Shown: positions 1 through 6,432 of the stretch, piece after piece
How positions within the stretch are numbered: the first letter of the stretch is position 1
How the letters are laid out: every line of letters starts with the position of its first letter
NCBI GenBank assembly: GCA_900546565.1
Contig: URDC01000026.1
Coordinates: forward strand, 1-25,772
Length of the DNA stretch: 25,772 nucleotides
Reading direction: 5' to 3'
DNA from: an uncultured Opitutales bacterium
GTDB lineage: Bacteria > Verrucomicrobiota > Verrucomicrobiia > Opitutales > Intestinicryptomonadaceae
Program-made: the position numbers and the translations under genes
The notes under the pieces: generated by a model
Database searches by the model: none
Seen by the model: the letters and a program-made list of their open reading frames with translations, nothing else
Told to the model about the DNA's origin: nothing

Positions 1-17
1 ATGTGTATAAGAGACAG
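1..17. other. Nextera/Tn5 mosaic-end adapter remnant
   Basis: The first 17 bases contain TGTGTATAAGAGACAG, which matches the Tn5 mosaic end used in Nextera library adapters, with its first two bases trimmed. It sits exactly at the window edge, as untrimmed adapter does at a contig end. It is very unlikely to be genomic. An in-frame TAA inside it interrupts the reading frame of the gene that follows, so that gene's apparent start is an artefact. Confidence 0.9.
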
Positions 18-19
18 AT

Positions 20-286
20 ACAGAGTTTATATTTTTAATTATTAAATACATTATTATTTCTCAATATCCAGGGGCAGACTTTGTTGTGGATTATATGTGT
101 GAGTATATTGCGAAGTATTTAAAAGAAGAATACAAGACTGACGAAAAAATAGCCGAATTCATTGAGATGATTTTCGAAAAGGTGGCTGCCTGTAAATTAT
201 TTAAGCCTTTCGATGGAATGTTGAAAAATGTTAAATATGGCAAGCTTACGTCTCGTAAGAGAAAATTAATTTTTAACAGAAAGTAG
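20..286 (+). CDS. 3' end of an unrecognised protein, cut by the contig edge
   Basis: The frame that ends with TAG at 284-286 is open from the adapter junction onward. It reads through an isoleucine-rich stretch (FIFLIIKYIIIS) and then a soluble, lysine- and glutamate-rich tail ending in KRKLIFNRK. A GTG at 86 could serve as a start, but no ribosome binding site supports it. The open frame running back to the adapter suggests the C-terminal end of a longer protein. The stop lies 3 bases before the ATG of the PEP-CTERM gene, so the two may be co-transcribed. I do not recognise the family. Codon use is A+T-rich, like the first part of the next gene. Confidence 0.5.
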   Translation, partial: TEFIFLIIKYIIISQYPGADFVVDYMCEYIAKYLKEEYKTDEKIAEFIEMIFEKVAACKLFKPFDGMLKNVKYGKLTSRKRKLIFNRK

Positions 287-289
287 AAA

Positions 290-2164
290 ATGAAAAAATC
301 AATATATGCAAGTTGTATCGTGATGTTGTTTTCGGGCGCAGTAGCGTTTGCAAACAATGAAATTTATAATGGACAAGATGTTTCTGGGGAAGATTTCTCT
401 GGTAAAACAATGCAAAAATCGTCCTGGATTAATTCTACTGCGGTTGGAGCGAATTTTACGAGTACGGATTTGACAGATTCGAATTTTAGTGGAGCAGACT
501 TAACGAATGTTGATTTTACAAATGTTATTGTAAAAAACGTAGATTTTACCGACGCTATAATAACTGGTGCAAATTTTGAAATGACGAGAAATTATAATGC
601 TGTGTCCATAACAAAGGAGCAGTTATACACTACAAAGTCTTATAAAGACAAAAATCTTAGAGGAGTAAATTTAAGCGCAAAACAAGTTCCTAGGCGTTGG
701 AACGAGGCTGATTTTAGCGGGCAAGATTTGAGCGGAGCAGATCTTTCTTCAATGTATCATGCGAGTTTGGATTATTTACCAGATTTTACGGATGCTATAA
801 TAACGAATGCGAATCTCTCAAACATGAGTTATAATGGGTTGTATAACTACGATTGGGCTTCGAGATGGTTGTATGCCACGAAATCCTATAAGGATAAAAA
901 TTTACAGGGAGTGAATTTTTCAGAGAACGGAGGAATGACTGGAATTGATTTAAGCGGGCAAGACTTAACTGGGTGTTCTTTTTATTCCGTAAGATTATAT
1001 TATGAGAACTCTAGCTCTTCCGGCACTTATAGATATGTAACAAATTTTGAAGATACTATAATAAAAAATGTAGATTTTAGAAAATCGAACATAACATTGA
1101 AACAACTTGCTACGACAAAATCTTATAAAAATAAAGATTTAAGCGGAGTGTCTTTGGATGGATTCGATAATGAAACGTATTTAGATTTTTGTGGTTTTAA
1201 TTTGAGGGGTTTTTCAATAACTAATAATTATAATGCTAAGATTTTTCTTCGAGATTCAGATTTAAGTTTTGCTCGTTTGGATGTCTCAAATGTAGATATT
1301 ACAAATTCGATAATAAGAGGAGGGACTATCAATAGTAAAACTGCGGATATTACTTCAACAAAATCTTACAGAGATAAAGATCTTTGGGGAACAAATATCA
1401 ATTGTTTTGCTTTGGCTGGGCTTGATTTGACCGAACAAAATTTGCAAAATTCGAAAATAGGGGCAACCGTTACTTATCAGGTTGAACTAACGGATACAAA
1501 TTTTACTGGGGCAGATTTGCGTGGAGCAATTTTGGGAAAGAGGGTTTCAACTGAATCTTCTATTTTTAAAAATACGATAATGTCGGACGGGGTGATTAAG
1601 AATTTTCAGATGAATTCAAATTCGGATTATTTGAAAATTAGGAAGTATGAGCCTGAGAGCAATGGGAATGCGATGATTTCGGCGAAGGTGTCGGAAGCGG
1701 ACGCGGTTGTGTCGGGTGGGGCGAAGTTTGAGCTTGATGTTGGGGCTATGCTTGAAGTTGTAAACAATCGTGTACTGTCGATAAAAGACGCGGGTGAGCT
1801 TATTATCAACACTGACTTGGCTGGCAGCACGTCGCTTTCTGTTAGTGGCGGTGCAGGGCTTTCGTTTGGTGAAGGCGGGAAGCTTATTGTAAATCTTACG
1901 GAAAGTATTACTGGGGAAGACGCGTATTCATTTGCTGTGATATCCTGGTTTGACGACTCCAAGATGTCGGGGCTTTCTGACTTTGTTATTGGAGAGAATT
2001 TGATTTTGACTGTTCAAGGAGAGAACTATGCCGGGGCTTGGAACTACATTATAAATGGAAATTCGCTTGTCATAAATTTAGGTGCTGTGCCTGAGCCTGC
2101 AACGTATGCGGCAATTTTTGGCGCGTTGGCGTTGGCGTTTATTATGTGGCGCAAACGAAGATAA
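290..2164 (+). CDS. Pentapeptide-repeat surface protein with PEP-CTERM anchor
   Basis: This 624-residue exported protein has a signal peptide at residues 1-22 (Lys-Lys, a hydrophobic core, then a cleavage site near AFA-NN). Residues about 25-430 are pentapeptide-like repeats of the A(D/N)LxG / xxFSG type, expected to form a right-handed quadrilateral beta-helix. A larger unit is superimposed: TKSYKDKNL-like blocks start at residues 115, 197, 276 and 357, a period near 80. Residues about 455-598 form a beta-rich, glycine-rich domain. The C-terminus has VPEP at 600-603, a hydrophobic helix and RKRR, which is the PEP-CTERM sorting signal recognised by exosortase in EPS-producing Gram-negative bacteria. 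The passenger part is A+T-rich while the last 500 bases are more G+C-rich, suggesting a mosaic gene. The cargo role is unknown; surface structure or adhesion is an inference. Confidence 0.85.
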   Translation: MKKSIYASCIVMLFSGAVAFANNEIYNGQDVSGEDFSGKTMQKSSWINSTAVGANFTSTDLTDSNFSGADLTNVDFTNVIVKNVDFTDAIITGANFEMTRNYNAVSITKEQLYTTKSYKDKNLRGVNLSAKQVPRRWNEADFSGQDLSGADLSSMYHASLDYLPDFTDAIITNANLSNMSYNGLYNYDWASRWLYATKSYKDKNLQGVNFSENGGMTGIDLSGQDLTGCSFYSVRLYYENSSSSGTYRYVTNFEDTIIKNVDFRKSNITLKQLATTKSYKNKDLSGVSLDGFDNETYLDFCGFNLRGFSITNNYNAKIFLRDSDLSFARLDVSNVDITNSIIRGGTINSKTADITSTKSYRDKDLWGTNINCFALAGLDLTEQNLQNSKIGATVTYQVELTDTNFTGADLRGAILGKRVSTESSIFKNTIMSDGVIKNFQMNSNSDYLKIRKYEPESNGNAMISAKVSEADAVVSGGAKFELDVGAMLEVVNNRVLSIKDAGELIINTDLAGSTSLSVSGGAGLSFGEGGKLIVNLTESITGEDAYSFAVISWFDDSKMSGLSDFVIGENLILTVQGENYAGAWNYIINGNSLVINLGAVPEPATYAAIFGALALAFIMWRKRR

Positions 2165-2180
2165 TTTATAAAGGCGTAAA

Positions 2181-2224
2181 AAAAATGTCGAAGTCTGGAA
2201 TAGTAGGCTTCGGCATTTTTTTTG
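2181..2224. terminator. Bidirectional intrinsic terminator
   Basis: A-rich sequence and ATGTCGAAG (about 2185-2193) pair with CTTCGGCAT (2208-2216), with one G-T pair, followed by a long T run. Reading the other strand also gives a T-rich tail. It lies between the converging PEP-CTERM gene and the DUF1805 gene and can stop both transcripts. Confidence 0.8.
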
Positions 2225-2258
2225 TATAGGATTTTTATTAGGGTGTGTCGGGGTGTGG

Positions 2259-2540
2259 TTAGGAGAGGGCGAGGAGGGTGTCTTTGCCTGTCATTCCGAT
2301 TTTGATGCCGCGTTCCGATGCCTTTTGGGAGACTTCGGCGACTTGGGCGGTCAGCATATCGTCGTAGCTCGAAACGCCGCGGACGACTGCGAGTGCGTCG
2401 CCGAATTTATCGGCTGCCGTTATGCTTATATATCCGCAAGCGAGCATTCCGTGTTTGGCATTTATCATCATCATTGAGACGTTTTCGGTCGGGACTGTGT
2501 ATGCGTCGAAAGTTTTTCCGTTTATTTTTATTGTATCCAT
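2259..2540 (-). CDS. DUF1805 (YunC-like) small protein
   Basis: This 93-residue protein spans the whole DUF1805 family, whose founder is Bacillus YunC. Recognisable parts are an N-terminal beta strand (DTIKINGKTF), the AKHGMLACGYI block near residues 28-38, a VVRGVSSYDDML helix start, and the ending GIKIGMTGKDTLLALS. The biochemical role of this family is not known. There are no membrane segments or signal peptide, so it is cytosolic. It is divergent from the ABM monooxygenase with only about 48 bases between start codons, so a shared promoter region is likely. No clear Shine-Dalgarno is visible before the ATG. Confidence 0.8.
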   Translation of the reverse strand: MDTIKINGKTFDAYTVPTENVSMMMINAKHGMLACGYISITAADKFGDALAVVRGVSSYDDMLTAQVAEVSQKASERGIKIGMTGKDTLLALS

Positions 2541-2588
2541 ATGAATTAAAGTTAAGACTATGTTTTCAATTTTGTGAAATATTTTTTT

Positions 2589-2897
2589 ATGGAAAGTTTT
2601 AATTCTGTTATTGTATATGCCGGTTTAAAGGTCAAGGCGGGGTATGCCGATGCGTTCATTGAGCGCGCGCGTGAAGTTGTAGAATGCACTCGCGCCGAAG
2701 AGGGGTGTTTGCGTTATGACTTGGTGCGTGATGTGCTCGACCCCGATGCGTTTTATTTTTTCGAAGAATATCGCGATGATGCGGCGTTTGCCGCGCACCG
2801 CGAGATGCCGTATATGAATCCGTTCAGGGAGTTCCGCGCCGGGGTTGTTGACAAGTATTTAGGGGTTTCGACGCTCAGGCGCGAATCGGTTCGCTGA
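2589..2897 (+). CDS. ABM-family (YgiN-like) putative monooxygenase
   Basis: This is a 102-residue single-domain protein of the antibiotic biosynthesis monooxygenase (ABM) dimeric ferredoxin-like fold. Typical marks are the first strand VIVYAGLKVKAGYADAF, the segment TRAEEGCLRYDL (family pattern: r.E.GclrYdl), and FYFFEEYRDDAAFAAH, which ends in the usual conserved histidine before the final strand. Family members act as cofactor-free oxygenases or quinol monooxygenases, or have no proven activity, so the substrate cannot be told. I chose the ATG at 2589 because it places the first strand as in the family. A GTG at 2574 would add five residues. Confidence 0.82.
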   Translation: MESFNSVIVYAGLKVKAGYADAFIERAREVVECTRAEEGCLRYDLVRDVLDPDAFYFFEEYRDDAAFAAHREMPYMNPFREFRAGVVDKYLGVSTLRRESVR

Positions 2898-3114
2898 GTA
2901 TGGCGAAGTTGCGGTCGGGAATGTGCGGGCGCGGTGTGTGTGGTGTCGGGTGATTTTTTGCTTGCCCGCGGGCGGGTGATTCTATTGAGTATTGGTGTTG
3001 TCGGTTCGGCGTCGGGCGCGGTTTTCGGAAGTGTTTGCTTTTTTCGAACTGTGCTGTGGCGTTTGGGGCGAAATGGATTTCAATCAAAAAACGTAAAAAA
3101 GGTAATATTAGGAT

Positions 3115-4458
3115 ATGAGTGAAAATAATACTCCGTCGTATATAGCAAATGCAAAGCCGAACCCCGCCTCGAACAGGGCGGCGTGGTTCAAGAACACCGC
3201 CCCCGCGTATGCGGGCATTTTGCTGTGGTTCGTATTTTGGTCTATGGTGAAGTCGGACACGCTGGTGCACGGTTTGGCTATGCCGATTATTGCGGTTATT
3301 GTTGGTGCGCTTGTCTGCCATTTCTTTTTCTATTTGACGGCGGGTATGTTCGGCATGAAGACCGGACTGCCGCTTGCGGTTGTGGGCAGTTCGATTTTCG
3401 GCGAGAAGGGCGGCATTATTATGCCGGGGCTTTTGATGGGCGTTTTGCAGTTCGGCTGGGTTGCGGTCAACTGCATTGGTGCGTCGGCGGTTGCGCCCGA
3501 CTTCGGGATTCCCGCTTGGGTGTTCATTTTGGTATGGGGCGGTTTGGCGACGTTCATCGGCCTCAAAGGCATTAAGTATGTCGCGGGCATTTCGACGTAT
3601 TTGCCGCTTGTGCCGCTGGCGATTTTGGTTGTATTGCTTTGTGTTGCCGCCCCGTCGGTTTGCGACTTCGACCCGAAGGTTTTGACGACGGCGGTTAAAG
3701 CCCCCGTTGCGGAAACGTGCAATCCCTCGATATTTATGGGCATTGTAGGCGCGTTTGTGGCGTTCTTTGCGACTGCGGGCGCGGCGGGTGTCGACTTCGG
3801 CACGGCTTCGAGAAATGCGAAAGACGTGCAGATGGGCGGTCTTGTCGGCGTTGCGGGCATGATGATTTTTACTTGTGTGGCGGCGTTGGTGATTATGGCT
3901 GGTGCGTTCGGAAATCCCGAAGTGGCGGCGAAGATTGTCGGCGCGAAAGGCGCGTCGGGCGTTGCGGCGACCGACGTTATGGGCGCGTTCTTCGGCGAGA
4001 CGACGGGGAAGTATATGATGTTGGCGTTGGCGTTGGCGGCGTTCCCGTCGGCGTGTTTCTCGTCGCTGATTGCGGCTAACTCGTTCAAGACGATGCTGCC
4101 GAAAATCAACTCGACGGTTTCGGTTTCGCTCGGCGGTTTGGCGGCTATTTTGCTTGCGATTGCGTTGCAGGAACAGGCGGGCGCGATTGTCGAAGTGCTC
4201 AACTTTATCGGCGTGAGTTTCGGCCCGATTTGCGGCGCGATTTTTGTGGAATACTTCCTCTGCAAAGGCAAATGGGGCGGCCCGCGCAAGGGCTTTAATC
4301 CCGCGGGCTGGCTGGCGTGGGCGGTCGGCTTCGGCGTCGGCGTGCTGCCTATGTTCGGCGTTTGCGAGCTTCCGATGCCGCCCGTTGTGACGTTTGCAAT
4401 CGGCGCGGTTGTCTATTTGATTGCGATGCTTGCGGGGCTCAAAACCGCCTCGAAATAA
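3115..4458 (+). CDS. NCS1-family cytosine/purine permease (CodB-like)
   Basis: This 447-residue inner-membrane transporter is made almost entirely of hydrophobic helices, about 12 as expected for the family. Family-like blocks are GMKTGLPLAVVGSSIFGEKG followed by LLMGVLQFGWVAVN (CodB has AKTGLTTHLL, then GGTQVGWFGVG). Another is FATAGAAGVDFGTASRNAKD, which matches the CodB segment with TADFVRFGRNAK. NCS1 carriers import cytosine, purines, hydantoins or thiamine-type compounds with sodium or protons. The exact substrate is not readable here, and no cytosine deaminase lies next to it. It is followed 62 bases later by an outer-membrane porin on the same strand, which suggests an uptake operon crossing both membranes. 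AGGA lies very close to the ATG. Confidence 0.85.
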   Translation: MSENNTPSYIANAKPNPASNRAAWFKNTAPAYAGILLWFVFWSMVKSDTLVHGLAMPIIAVIVGALVCHFFFYLTAGMFGMKTGLPLAVVGSSIFGEKGGIIMPGLLMGVLQFGWVAVNCIGASAVAPDFGIPAWVFILVWGGLATFIGLKGIKYVAGISTYLPLVPLAILVVLLCVAAPSVCDFDPKVLTTAVKAPVAETCNPSIFMGIVGAFVAFFATAGAAGVDFGTASRNAKDVQMGGLVGVAGMMIFTCVAALVIMAGAFGNPEVAAKIVGAKGASGVAATDVMGAFFGETTGKYMMLALALAAFPSACFSSLIAANSFKTMLPKINSTVSVSLGGLAAILLAIALQEQAGAIVEVLNFIGVSFGPICGAIFVEYFLCKGKWGGPRKGFNPAGWLAWAVGFGVGVLPMFGVCELPMPPVVTFAIGAVVYLIAMLAGLKTASK

Positions 4459-4520
4459 TTCGCTATTTTCTTCTGCCGTGGCGTTGTCGGGTTTTCGGCG
4501 ACGCCGCGGCGTTTTTTGAT

Positions 4521-5840
4521 ATGTCGGGATTGGGAAAGTTTTTTGTGTGTGCGGCGTGTTTACTGGCGTCGTGTGTTGCGGGGGTTTGCGCGGAATCGGA
4601 GGCGGAGCTACTTGATGTGCTCGTTCGGCGCGGGGTTTTGACGCAGCAGGAATCGCTCGATGTCGGCAAGATGGCGGTTGCGAGTGTGGAGAGTGTGAAG
4701 TCTTTCTCGCGGATACGTCTGTTTTCGTTTTGGCACTTGCGGTATCAATATTTCGACCACAGATACTCGAATGCGCAATCGCTGGACAAGAACAATTTCG
4801 CAATCAGACGCATAATTCCGGTGTTGATTGCAGACCTGACGGAATCCTCGCGCGTGCTTTTGACGCTATATTTGCCGGGCAACTCGCTCATCAACACGGC
4901 GCGCTATGAATACAACATCGACAACGAGTATTTGTGCGGCTCGCTTTGGATTGGTCATGAAGCCGTTTTCTTTTGTATGGAGGAAAACGAGAGCGGTATG
5001 CGCATTATGACGCCCGACCGCTCGGTTATAAATATGTATTTCGGCGGAGGAGACCACGGATTTAGCGACGGCTATGTGAACTCGCACACGACGCCCGCGG
5101 CGTTCTCGGGGTATCACACGGGCGTGTTTTGGAACGGGAAATTCGTCAAAAACAAGTCGCTTATTTACCGGCTGGCGGTCACGAACTCGAAGCCCGAAGG
5201 CGTGAAGTTTGACGCGTGCAACTCGATGGCGTTTTGGGCGAGTTTTGGCTGCGACAAGGCTGACGAAAGTGGCGGATATCGCTTGCGCGCCGGCGTCAAC
5301 GGCGGGTATTCTATGCGCGTCGTTTCGGCTGCGGCGTCCGCCGTCTATCCATCGCGCGTTGCCGACTACGGCGACTGTTTCGGCGTCAATCCGTATCTGT
5401 GGCTGAACTACAAAAATTTTACGTTGCAGAGCGAATTTGTTTTGACGTCGATGAAATACGGAAAGTCGCGCAGCAACAACTACGCGCTTTACACGGTCAA
5501 CTCGCCCCGCGCTAACCCTTTCGGATATTACGCGCTTATTGCCTACAAGCTTGACGCGCGCCCGTTCGGCGAGTTCGAGCCCGTGTTCAGGTATTCCGCC
5601 ATAAACTCCGACGGGCGCGGGCTTGCCGAAAACGGGATTTTATACAAGGCGGAGAATCGCGGCGGAATTTTCAACACGGTCGACTGTTTTTATGGCGGGG
5701 TGAACTGGTATGTTTTGGGCAATGCGCTGAAATATCAGATCGGGGTGGAATATGCGCGCTTCCGCGACGGTGTTGTCGGCGATGTTTCGAAAAGTTCCGA
5801 TGTGGTGATGTTCATTGCCCAGATGCAAATGGTCTTCTAA
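4521..5840 (+). CDS. Outer-membrane porin, paralogue of the 7921-9267 porin
   Basis: This 439-residue protein begins with a signal peptide (MSGLGKFFVCAACLLA...CVAGVCAE). A short helical segment, ELLDVLVRRGVLTQQESLDV, follows; it recurs as MLQKMTDSGMLTHQEAVDTA in the second porin of this window. The rest alternates aromatic beta strands and ends in phenylalanine (MQMVF), the outer-membrane beta-barrel assembly signal. The C-terminal third is clearly shared with the second porin: FRYSAINSDGRG / FRYAFLETDGRG and GGVNWYVLGNALKYQIGVEY / FGINWYIKGNDLKLQVGYEF. It resembles phosphate-selective porin O/P type barrels, but the substrate is unknown. It probably forms an operon with the upstream NCS1 permease. 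The reading frame extends upstream to 4317, but that part overlaps the permease and lacks a signal peptide. Confidence 0.85.
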   Translation: MSGLGKFFVCAACLLASCVAGVCAESEAELLDVLVRRGVLTQQESLDVGKMAVASVESVKSFSRIRLFSFWHLRYQYFDHRYSNAQSLDKNNFAIRRIIPVLIADLTESSRVLLTLYLPGNSLINTARYEYNIDNEYLCGSLWIGHEAVFFCMEENESGMRIMTPDRSVINMYFGGGDHGFSDGYVNSHTTPAAFSGYHTGVFWNGKFVKNKSLIYRLAVTNSKPEGVKFDACNSMAFWASFGCDKADESGGYRLRAGVNGGYSMRVVSAAASAVYPSRVADYGDCFGVNPYLWLNYKNFTLQSEFVLTSMKYGKSRSNNYALYTVNSPRANPFGYYALIAYKLDARPFGEFEPVFRYSAINSDGRGLAENGILYKAENRGGIFNTVDCFYGGVNWYVLGNALKYQIGVEYARFRDGVVGDVSKSSDVVMFIAQMQMVF

Positions 5841-5854
5841 AAACGGGCGAGGGC

Positions 5855-5947
5855 GTGCGCCTTCGTTGCAAATAAATTTATTTTTTTACAGAAACATTCC
5901 GCGTTGCGGAATGTTTTTTTGTAATTAGATTTGCAACGGAGGCGCAC
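5855..5947. repeat. Composite element 1: 19-bp inverted repeat around a terminator
   Basis: GTGCGCCTTCGTTGCAAAT (5855-5873) pairs with ATTTGCAACGGAGGCGCAC (5929-5947) with one mismatch. The intrinsic terminator of the permease/porin operon lies in the loop. The same arm family flanks the other operon's terminator (6318-6411), with different hairpin sequences inside. This suggests a repeated cassette rather than chance pairing. Confidence 0.85.
5892..5920 (+). terminator. Intrinsic terminator of the permease/porin operon
   Basis: AAACATTCCGC (5892-5902), loop GTT, then GCGGAATGTTT (5906-5916) form an 11-bp perfect stem followed by a T run to 5920. It lies about 50 bases after the porin stop codon. 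Confidence 0.9.
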
Positions 5948-5952
5948 TCACG

Positions 5953-6023
5953 GCTAAAAGACGGTTTTATTTCGGACTTGCGACCAGTCGGTCGCCGACG
6001 CCTCATAAAACACGTCTTTTAGC
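5953..6023. repeat. Long imperfect hairpin with an inner hairpin
   Basis: GCTAAAAGACGGTTTTAT (5953-5970) pairs with 6005-6023, an 18-bp stem with a single bulged base. Inside the loop, GCGACC (5980-5985) and GGTCGC (5990-5995) form a second small hairpin with an AGTC loop. No coding function is seen. Confidence 0.75.
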
Positions 6024-6198
6024 ACGCGCCTCGCCCGTTTTACAACATAAAGCTGGTTCTAATCCGTAAAAGCTTAACTTCGTTCCGCTTTTATAAAAAG
6101 GTATTAGAAAAAGGATTTTACGAAAGTAAAAGACTTTTTACATTATTTTTCGGATTAGGACACCCGTGGGTGCTGAAAAAACGGGTGAGGCGCGTGCT
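6021..6198. repeat. Central 21-bp inverted repeat pair
   Basis: Bases 6021-6041 (AGCACGCGCCTCGCCCG plus TTTT) are the reverse complement of 6178-6198 with one mismatch. Nested inside, CTAATCCGTAAAA (6059-6071) faces TTTTCGGATTAG (6147-6158). The arms resemble the outer arms at 5839 and 6405 (CTCGCCCGTTTT), so one sequence family appears several times in both orientations. Confidence 0.8.
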
Positions 6199-6317
6199 AC
6201 AAAGACACTATTAGATTTTAACCCGCTCCTATCGTCGCTCAGCTCTTGGCTTCGCCAATTCAAGGTGGGATAGTGCTGTTGCACAGACCACCCGAACAAA
6301 CTGGCTTTTAGCCGTGA

Positions 6318-6411
6318 GTGCGCCTCTATTGCGAATCTAAAAAACAAAAAAACGGGTTTCAACGAAACCCGTTTCTCCATTATTAGAATGTAATTCGCAA
6401 TAGAGGCGCAC
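6318..6411. repeat. Composite element 2: perfect 19-bp inverted repeat around a terminator
   Basis: GTGCGCCTCTATTGCGAAT (6318-6336) and ATTCGCAATAGAGGCGCAC (6393-6411) are perfect reverse complements. They enclose the minus-strand terminator of the DASS operon. The outer flanks (CTTTTAGCCGTGA on the left, GCCCTCGCCCGT on the right) are the reverse complement of the flanks of composite element 1. The two elements are therefore inverted copies that differ in the terminator they carry. Confidence 0.87.
6338..6374 (-). terminator. Intrinsic terminator of the porin/DASS operon
   Basis: AAACGGGTTTC (6350-6360) and GAAACCCGTTT (6364-6374) form a perfect 11-bp stem with an AAC loop. On the minus strand it is followed by a T-rich tail (the A-rich stretch 6338-6350). 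It lies about 60 bases beyond the DASS stop codon. Confidence 0.9.
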
Positions 6412-6432
6412 GCCCTCGCCCGTTTTTAGTTT

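Larger units (their letters stand above)
5839..6427. repeat. Perfect 23-bp inverted repeat bounding the convergent intergenic region
   Basis: Bases 5839-5861 are the exact reverse complement of 6405-6427; the core is ACGGGCGAGGGCGTGCGCC. The left arm begins on the last two bases of the porin stop codon, and the right arm ends 5 bases before the DASS gene stop. The roughly 590 bp between the two genes hold no credible coding sequence and are filled with further nested inverted repeats and two terminators, listed separately. Confidence 0.9.

Noticed and set aside
2934..3122. Short plus-strand open frame (62 codons) before the NCS1 gene
   Set aside because: No ribosome binding site, no homologous look, and it overlaps the permease start. 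The stretch 2898-3114 is better treated as an untranslated leader.
2875..4803. Long minus-strand open frame (642 codons)
   Set aside because: It lies antisense to the NCS1 permease and the porin start, and its product is an Arg/His/Asn-rich low-complexity chain typical of a G+C-rich shadow frame.
6138..6380. Minus-strand open frame (80 codons) in the palindromic region
   Set aside because: It is built from repeat arms and the terminator hairpin, so it is most likely non-coding.
5839..6427. Possible insertion sequence
   Set aside because: Inverted repeats are present but there is no transposase frame and no target-site duplication that I could see.
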